A stretch of 58,228 bases of DNA, from positions 1 to 58,228 of the forward strand of contig CAJJCN010000030.1 of the NCBI GenBank assembly GCA_905182655.1, read 5' to 3'. The notes beneath the pieces were generated by a model. That model was given only the letters and a program-made list of their open reading frames with translations. It was not told where the DNA came from and made no database searches. Source of the DNA: Flammeovirgaceae bacterium UBA4465. Lineage in GTDB: Bacteria > Bacteroidota > Bacteroidia > Cytophagales > Cyclobacteriaceae. This document shows, piece by piece, positions 53,120 to 58,228 of this stretch. Made by a program: the position numbers and the translations under genes. Each line of letters opens with the position of its first letter. The first letter of the stretch is position 1.

Positions 53120-54595
53120 ATGGAGTTATATAATTCATTCTTAGGGAACTCACCACATTGGTATAAAAAAACAATCTTAGCCTTTTTAGTGCTGAATCCG
53201 TTTTTGCTATTGATGCTTGGATCTACAGCCACTGGATGGATCATCATTGGTCAATTTATCTTGACCTTGGCTATGGCCCTGAAATGCTATCCACTTCAAT
53301 CTGGAGGTTTGATTGCGCTAGAAGTAGTTCTTATGAAAATGACCAGCCCCGAGACGGTCTTTCATGAGATAGAAGGAAACTTAGAAGTCCTTCTATTATT
53401 GGTATTCATGGTCGCAGGTATTTACTTCATGAAACCTTTATTGATGTTTATTTTTGGTAAAATATTTATCAAAGTACGATCTAAAATTGTCCTTTCCCTC
53501 CTTTTTTGTTTTATTTCAGCATTTTTGAGCGCCTTTCTAGACGCCCTTACCGTTACTGCAGTTTTGATTGGTGTTTTTGTTGGATTTTATCAGGTCTATC
53601 ACAAAGTCCATTCGAGTCCGAGTGATTACAATAAAAGTGGCAACTTCGATAACGAAGAATTAAGTGGAGAAACATTAGAAGAATTTAGAAGCTTTTTGAG
53701 AAGCTTGGTCATGCATGGTGCCGTAGGAACAGCCTTAGGAGGCGTTTGTACGATTGTTGGAGAGCCTCAAAATTTATTGATTGGTGATAAATTAGGATGG
53801 GATTTTATGGAATTCTTTTATGCCATGGCTCCCATTACTCTGCCGGTTTTGGCTTCGGGTCTATTGACTTGTGTCTTGTTAGAGGTAAGTGGAAAATTTG
53901 GATTTGGAGGAAAATTACCTAATCTCGCAAAAAATATCATCCAAGGATTTTTAGCAGATGAAGATGCTAAAAGATCGCAACAAGAAAAATATGCGCTGGT
54001 TATTCAAGCAAGTTCTGCCGTATTTCTAATTATAGCTTTGGCTTTTCACCTTGCTCCTGTCGGGCTGATCGGTTTGACCATTATTGTGCTGCAAACTGCC
54101 TTAACAGGTATTACGGATGAACATCGCATTGGTCATGCGTTTGAAGAGGCTTTGCCTTTCACCGCGCTATTGGCCGTCTTCTTTGTCATCGTAGGAATGA
54201 TTCATGATTTGCATTTATTTAAGCCCATTATACAATATGTTTTAGAGCAAGATAAATCTATTCAACCCGCCTTGTTCTACACCGCCAATGGTGTCTTATC
54301 CATGATCAGCGATAATGTTTTCGTAGCCACGGTTTACATCAACGAAGTAAAAGCAGCCTTTGACTCCGGTTTGATCAATAGAAAAGAGTTTGAAACCTTG
54401 GCCATCGCCATCAATACGGGGACCAACCTCCCTAGCGTGGCAACACCCAATGGACAAGCTGCCTTTCTGTTTTTATTGACCTCTGCATTGGCACCGGCCA
54501 TCCGGTTATCTTATATTAAAATGATTTGGATGGCACTCCCCTATACCATCGTTTTAGGTCTCGTAGGTCTTATGGGTGTGATTTATTTCTTATAA
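53120..54595 (+). CDS. nhaB: Na+/H+ antiporter NhaB
   Basis: A 491-aa multi-pass membrane protein of the NhaB family. The N-terminus ([21 protein letters not shown]) and the later [24 protein letters not shown] and [19 protein letters not shown] motifs correspond closely to E. coli NhaB, and the conserved Asp-containing helix (FLDALT) is present. About twelve hydrophobic segments are visible. It exchanges sodium for protons at the inner membrane and fits life in salt water. A TTGACA-like sequence lies before the start, but no TAnnTTTG, so the promoter is unclear. Confidence 0.93.
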   Translation: MELYNSFLGNSPHWYKKTILAFLVLNPFLLLMLGSTATGWIIIGQFILTLAMALKCYPLQSGGLIALEVVLMKMTSPETVFHEIEGNLEVLLLLVFMVAGIYFMKPLLMFIFGKIFIKVRSKIVLSLLFCFISAFLSAFLDALTVTAVLIGVFVGFYQVYHKVHSSPSDYNKSGNFDNEELSGETLEEFRSFLRSLVMHGAVGTALGGVCTIVGEPQNLLIGDKLGWDFMEFFYAMAPITLPVLASGLLTCVLLEVSGKFGFGGKLPNLAKNIIQGFLADEDAKRSQQEKYALVIQASSAVFLIIALAFHLAPVGLIGLTIIVLQTALTGITDEHRIGHAFEEALPFTALLAVFFVIVGMIHDLHLFKPIIQYVLEQDKSIQPALFYTANGVLSMISDNVFVATVYINEVKAAFDSGLINRKEFETLAIAINTGTNLPSVATPNGQAAFLFLLTSALAPAIRLSYIKMIWMALPYTIVLGLVGLMGVIYFL

Positions 54596-54808
54596 CGGAA
54601 ATCATCACCCTAGTAAATAAGCGCCATTTGATATAGAGATAACCTAGAATGCCTATTTGACTGAAAATTATTGAATCTAAGAAGATATTCTGGTCGAATC
54701 ATAGAGATGGATTTTTATGTAAATCGCTTATATTCGCATTTTAATTTATTTTTTTTCCACAAGAATCGTATTGCCTTTGGTCAAAATACCCAAAACCCTT
54801 TCAATCTA

Positions 54809-55783
54809 TTGATTCAAATAAAAAACATCACTAAATCATTTGGTCAAAAAAAAGTCCTGGACCATATCTCTGGGACTGTGAAACAAGGTGCGCTCATTTC
54901 ATTGGTAGGGATGAGCGGTTCAGGGAAAACAACCCTGTTAAAAATTATTGCGGGCCTGATCGAATCAGATACAGGATCTATTTATTTGAATAATAAAAAA
55001 CTTCAGGGACCTAAAGAACAACTGATTGCGGGTCATGAAGAAATAAAATTAGTTTTTCAGGATTATGCGCTGAAGCCAAACATGTCCGTAGAAGAGAATC
55101 TTAACTATGCCCTGCTTGGATATGGGGAAATTTATAAAAAAAATAGAGTTGAACAGCTGATCGAAATTTGCGGTTTAGAATCCCTGAGACCACAACATCC
55201 TCAAGAACTTTCTGGAGGACAAAAACAACGGGTCGCTTTTGCAAGGGCATTGGCGAATGAACCGGAAGTTATTTTAATGGACGAACCTTTCAGTAACCTT
55301 GATCCTTTGACCAAGCAAAGTTTATTGATAGAAACTAAATCACTGGCTAAAAAAACAGATACAACTGTGATTTTGGTGACCCATGACACCCGGGATGCCA
55401 TGGAAATCGCTGATGAAATATGGGTATTACAAAAAGGTACAATCGCCCAAAAAGGAAAACCTCATGAGGTTTATCAACATCCAAAAAGTCCTCAAATTGC
55501 ACGTCTTTTTGGCATTATAAACCTTCTAAGTGAAAGTCAAAGTCATGAGCTATTAAACGTCAATTACTCCACTGGGATTTGGATTGAAAATGTGAAAATC
55601 ACTCCCAAAGGAATGATTAAAGGTTACGTCAAAGAGGTCATATTCAATGGAGGGAATCATAAGTTATTGATTTCCATTCATCAGGACCTAGAGTTGATGG
55701 CATTTGATGATATAAAAGCCTACCGAACAGGTGATTCCATTCAATTGACCCTAGATCCAAAAGAAATCATTATTTTTGAATAA
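54809..55783 (+). CDS. ABC transporter ATP-binding protein (PotA/FbpC-like)
   Basis: A 324-aa ATPase with a full cassette: Walker A GMSGSGKTT, Q-loop LVFQDYAL, signature LSGGQKQRVAFARAL, Walker B VILMDEPFSNLD and the switch His in VTHDTRD. A C-terminal domain (about 235-324) with GTGDS-like beta strands resembles the TOBE/MOP regulatory region of importers for iron, polyamine, sulfate or molybdate. The start is uncertain. TTG 54809 (MIQIKNITKSFG) gives the normal family start, whereas frames from TTG 54671 or ATG 54707 add unmatched residues. No permease gene lies nearby, so its partner is elsewhere. Confidence 0.85.
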   Translation: MIQIKNITKSFGQKKVLDHISGTVKQGALISLVGMSGSGKTTLLKIIAGLIESDTGSIYLNNKKLQGPKEQLIAGHEEIKLVFQDYALKPNMSVEENLNYALLGYGEIYKKNRVEQLIEICGLESLRPQHPQELSGGQKQRVAFARALANEPEVILMDEPFSNLDPLTKQSLLIETKSLAKKTDTTVILVTHDTRDAMEIADEIWVLQKGTIAQKGKPHEVYQHPKSPQIARLFGIINLLSESQSHELLNVNYSTGIWIENVKITPKGMIKGYVKEVIFNGGNHKLLISIHQDLELMAFDDIKAYRTGDSIQLTLDPKEIIIFE

Positions 55784-55792
55784 AGTAAGCAA

Positions 55793-56587
55793 ATGATGGG
55801 CCATCCCAAAAAGAAAAGACCTTTAGCTAAATACATATTCATACTTGCCTTAATTTATGGTTCGGGTTGTCAGCCTCTAGAAAAAAAAAATAAAGTTACC
55901 GATCCTTTTGAGCAGATAAAAGATTCAACAGCTAAAGCCGTACTCATAAAAGCCATTAAAAATGCGGGTGGTTTTGATACTTGGCAGCGCATCAAAAATC
56001 TTTCTTATATCAAACACGGAATCCTTTATTTTGCTGACGGCAGTGTAGAAACAGATAACATTCAGCTTCATCGATATAAATTTTTCCCGCAATTTTCAGC
56101 TGAAATCACCTGGGAAGAAAATGATATCCATCACCGTATCTCTTACAGTGCCGATGGGGCACGGCAGTTTGAAAACGACAGGCTTACAGAAAAAGACCCA
56201 ACGCAAACAGTCATGAGTTCACTCTATGTATTAGGTATGCCTTTCAAACTACTAGATGCAGGTACCGTATTAACTGCGCTTGGATCTGTGATTTTACGCA
56301 GTGGACAGCACGCTGAAGCCATAAGAGCCAACTATAACCCTAAAAAAAATAGTAATCACTCAACTACAGAAGAATGGGTCTATTATTTTGATGAAAATAA
56401 TGCCGCTTTTTTAGGATCATTGGTCTTTCACCCTCCCACCTACGCCTATATTGAAAATCTAAAGTTCACAGATCATTTACCCATCAAATTACCATTACAT
56501 AGAAAATCGTATCGAACTAATAAAAATCGAGAAATAAGCTACCTGAGGGCTGAGTTTCAGTACTCAGACTATGAAATAACCTTTTGA
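55793..56587 (+). CDS. DUF6503-like lipoprotein
   Basis: A 264-aa lipoprotein; the signal KYIFILALIYGSGC has a lipobox at about residue 26. The mature part begins KAIKNAGGFDTWQRIKNLSYIKHG, which resembles the Bacteroidota DUF6503 group (AGGxDxWxxL...YxKxG), a LolA-like beta half-barrel suggested to bind lipid. The function is unknown. It starts 9 nt after the ABC ATPase stop, so the two are co-transcribed. The family assignment is by pattern only. Confidence 0.75.
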   Translation: MMGHPKKKRPLAKYIFILALIYGSGCQPLEKKNKVTDPFEQIKDSTAKAVLIKAIKNAGGFDTWQRIKNLSYIKHGILYFADGSVETDNIQLHRYKFFPQFSAEITWEENDIHHRISYSADGARQFENDRLTEKDPTQTVMSSLYVLGMPFKLLDAGTVLTALGSVILRSGQHAEAIRANYNPKKNSNHSTTEEWVYYFDENNAAFLGSLVFHPPTYAYIENLKFTDHLPIKLPLHRKSYRTNKNREISYLRAEFQYSDYEITF

Positions 56588-56699
56588 AAATCATTGAATT
56601 TGGATCCCATTAAATAACTCGTCCCATTAACTCCTAATCCTTTACAATGGTTAACTTAGCATTCATCAAGCGCATGCACCCACATTTAGTCTCTCATAA

Positions 56700-58228
56700 A
56701 TGGCCATATTAAAACCGCTAAGTTGGCTTCAAGGTTATTCAACGACTAAATTAAAAGGAGATTTTTTTGCTGGGCTTACGGTGGGTGTTTTGTTAATTCC
56801 CCAAAGTATGGCCTATGCCTTAATCGCAGGTCTACCCGTTATTTATGGATTGTATGCCTCTCTCGTTCCTCAAATAATCTATGCCTTATTTGGGTCGTCT
56901 AGACAACTTTCGGTTGCGCCTTCAGCTATGGATTCACTGCTTATAGCAAGTGGATTAGGTTTATTGGCTGCCATTGGCTCCCAAGAATACATTCAATTAG
57001 CAATCATTTTAACCCTCATGGTAGGTGTCATCCAGACTTTTCTGGGTTTTATGAAAATGGGATTCATAACCCAATTACTATCAAAGCCCATCATTAGTGG
57101 ATTTACCACTGCTGCCGCCATTTTAATAGGCCTAAATCAATTGGGTCCCCTATTTGGAATCCATATGGAAAAAGGAAATCTAATCGTCCTATTGACCAGT
57201 ATTGCTCATAATCTAGTGAATCTCGATATATTGACCACATTCATAGGTTTGTTTTCCATTATATTATTGTATGCACTTAATAGATGGACGCCAAAATTAC
57301 CCGGCACATTAATCCTCGTTTTTACTTCCATTGGGTTGGTTCATTTTTTCGAGCTACATCTTTCAGGTCTAAATATCATTGGAGACATTCCCATGGGCTT
57401 ACCCAGTTTTAATTTGCCAAATATAGATCTAAGCAAGATGACGCTACTCCTACCTTTGGCACTCACGCTAGCGCTGATTTCATTCATTGAATCTTTTTCA
57501 GTAGGTAAAAACCTTGCCCTACAATCAAAAGATCATACCGTCAATGCAAATACTGAATTGGTCGCTTTGGGCAGTGCTAATTTTGTAGGTGCTTTTTTTA
57601 TGAGCTTCCCCGTAGCAGGAGGATTTGGGAGATCTGCAGTAAATTTCACTGCGGGAGCTCGTACACCTTTTTCGGGGGTCATTAGCGCCTGCTTAATCGC
57701 GACAACCTTACTGTTTTTTACAGATATTTTTGCACTCTTGGCTTATCCTGTTTTGGCTGCCATTATTTTGGTAGCCCTCAGAGGTTTAATTGATTTTAAA
57801 TATCCTTATGAATTGTGGAAGAGCAATTTCCTTGATTTTTTTATGCTTGGTTTTACCCTTATTATTACCCTATTCTTTGGGATGATATGGGGTATTTCCT
57901 CTGGAATGGGCCTATATGTACTCCTACTAATATATAAATCCATATTCCCTAGGGTTCAGCTCAGAGTCTTTGATGAAAAGGGAAAAACATTGCCTGTGCC
58001 TACTGAGGCTATCCGAACTCCTCTACATCACAACCGTTCTATTTTGAAAATAGATACTCCAATAATTACCTTTAATATTCAATCAATTAACCAGCAAATA
58101 AATCAGCAAATGATCACCTCAGATCCTGTTATTCATGTGCTATTAATAGACTTAAGTACTATTCAACATATCGATGGTAGGGGTGTCAAAGGAATTAAAC
58201 AGCTCATATTGCAATTAAATGAAAAAAA
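56700..58228 (+). CDS. SulP family anion transporter (partial, cut by window edge)
   Basis: The reading frame from ATG 56700 is open to the end of the window (about 509 codons). WLQGYSTTKLKGDFFAGLTVG and LIPQSMAYALIAGLPVIYGLYA are the SulP signature, followed by about eleven hydrophobic segments (to about residue 410) and the start of a cytoplasmic STAS domain (VLLIDLSTIQHIDGRGVKGI). SulP proteins move sulfate, bicarbonate or other anions, often with sodium or protons; the substrate is not determined by sequence. The stop lies outside the window. It follows the DUF6503-like gene by about 110 nt and could belong to the same unit. Confidence 0.94.
   Translation, partial: MAILKPLSWLQGYSTTKLKGDFFAGLTVGVLLIPQSMAYALIAGLPVIYGLYASLVPQIIYALFGSSRQLSVAPSAMDSLLIASGLGLLAAIGSQEYIQLAIILTLMVGVIQTFLGFMKMGFITQLLSKPIISGFTTAAAILIGLNQLGPLFGIHMEKGNLIVLLTSIAHNLVNLDILTTFIGLFSIILLYALNRWTPKLPGTLILVFTSIGLVHFFELHLSGLNIIGDIPMGLPSFNLPNIDLSKMTLLLPLALTLALISFIESFSVGKNLALQSKDHTVNANTELVALGSANFVGAFFMSFPVAGGFGRSAVNFTAGARTPFSGVISACLIATTLLFFTDIFALLAYPVLAAIILVALRGLIDFKYPYELWKSNFLDFFMLGFTLIITLFFGMIWGISSGMGLYVLLLIYKSIFPRVQLRVFDEKGKTLPVPTEAIRTPLHHNRSILKIDTPIITFNIQSINQQINQQMITSDPVIHVLLIDLSTIQHIDGRGVKGIKQLILQLNEK

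Overview
The window reads as a chromosomal segment of a marine-type Bacteroidota bacterium, most likely of the order Cytophagales. The evidence is low GC with AT-rich intergenic DNA, promoters matching the Bacteroidota consensus (TTTG, about 20 nt, TAnnTTTG), tRNA genes without an encoded CCA, weak Shine-Dalgarno sites, many Tat- and lipoprotein-type exported enzymes, bacillithiol synthesis (bshB1), and families typical of the phylum (DUF4407, DUF4255/Pvc16, DUF6503-like, START-like SRPBCC). No rRNA, CRISPR array, transposase or integrase is visible.

Region 1 (1-9857, minus strand) is part of a contractile injection system (CIS) operon that continues beyond the left edge. In transcription order it encodes an Ig-like/divergent PLD-like cytoplasmic protein, a DUF4407 membrane protein, an exported beta-sandwich protein, a periplasmic GH18 domain anchored by three C-terminal membrane helices, a two-helix membrane peptide, a DUF4255 (Pvc16-type) terminator/cap protein with an acidic tail, an unknown 348-aa protein, the tail sheath, the tail tube, a strong hairpin, and the first codons of a further gene. 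The four envelope proteins placed ahead of the sheath and tube are the most unusual part of the window and suggest a dedicated membrane module.

Region 2 (10014-26133) is mostly exported catabolic and redox enzymes: an SDR oxidoreductase, a MOSC/mARC-like protein, a long RluA-type pseudouridine synthase, a GH109-like Tat oxidoreductase/glycosidase, an esterase, a large PVC-type lipoprotein (SGNH-like, beta-propeller, HEAT-like, cytochrome c), an IorAB-type molybdenum hydroxylase pair, a TlpA-like thioredoxin, a glycosylasparaginase, and a TsdA-like dihaem cytochrome paired with a Tat-exported DsrE-like protein.

Region 3 (26412-35592) holds tRNA-Thr, a DUF349 protein, YqgE/AlgH, MiaE, PdxH, a family 2 glycosyltransferase, a bshB1-trxB thiol-redox pair and a DUF885 lipoprotein. 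Region 4 (36117-40036) holds a sugar-isomerase-like TIM-barrel gene broken by two in-frame stops, next to a PQQ-type sugar dehydrogenase/PKD/cytochrome c lipoprotein. Region 5 (40218-48642) is core: rpsO-pnp, an LptF/LptG permease, a START-like protein, tRNA-Met, an ABC-F ATPase and a thiolase. Region 6 (48945-58228) holds a malonyl-CoA-synthetase-like ligase, an OmpA-family protein, a second sugar dehydrogenase-like lipoprotein, NhaB, an ABC ATPase, a DUF6503-like lipoprotein and a SulP transporter cut by the window edge.

All assignments come from reading motifs and architecture by eye; no database search was run.
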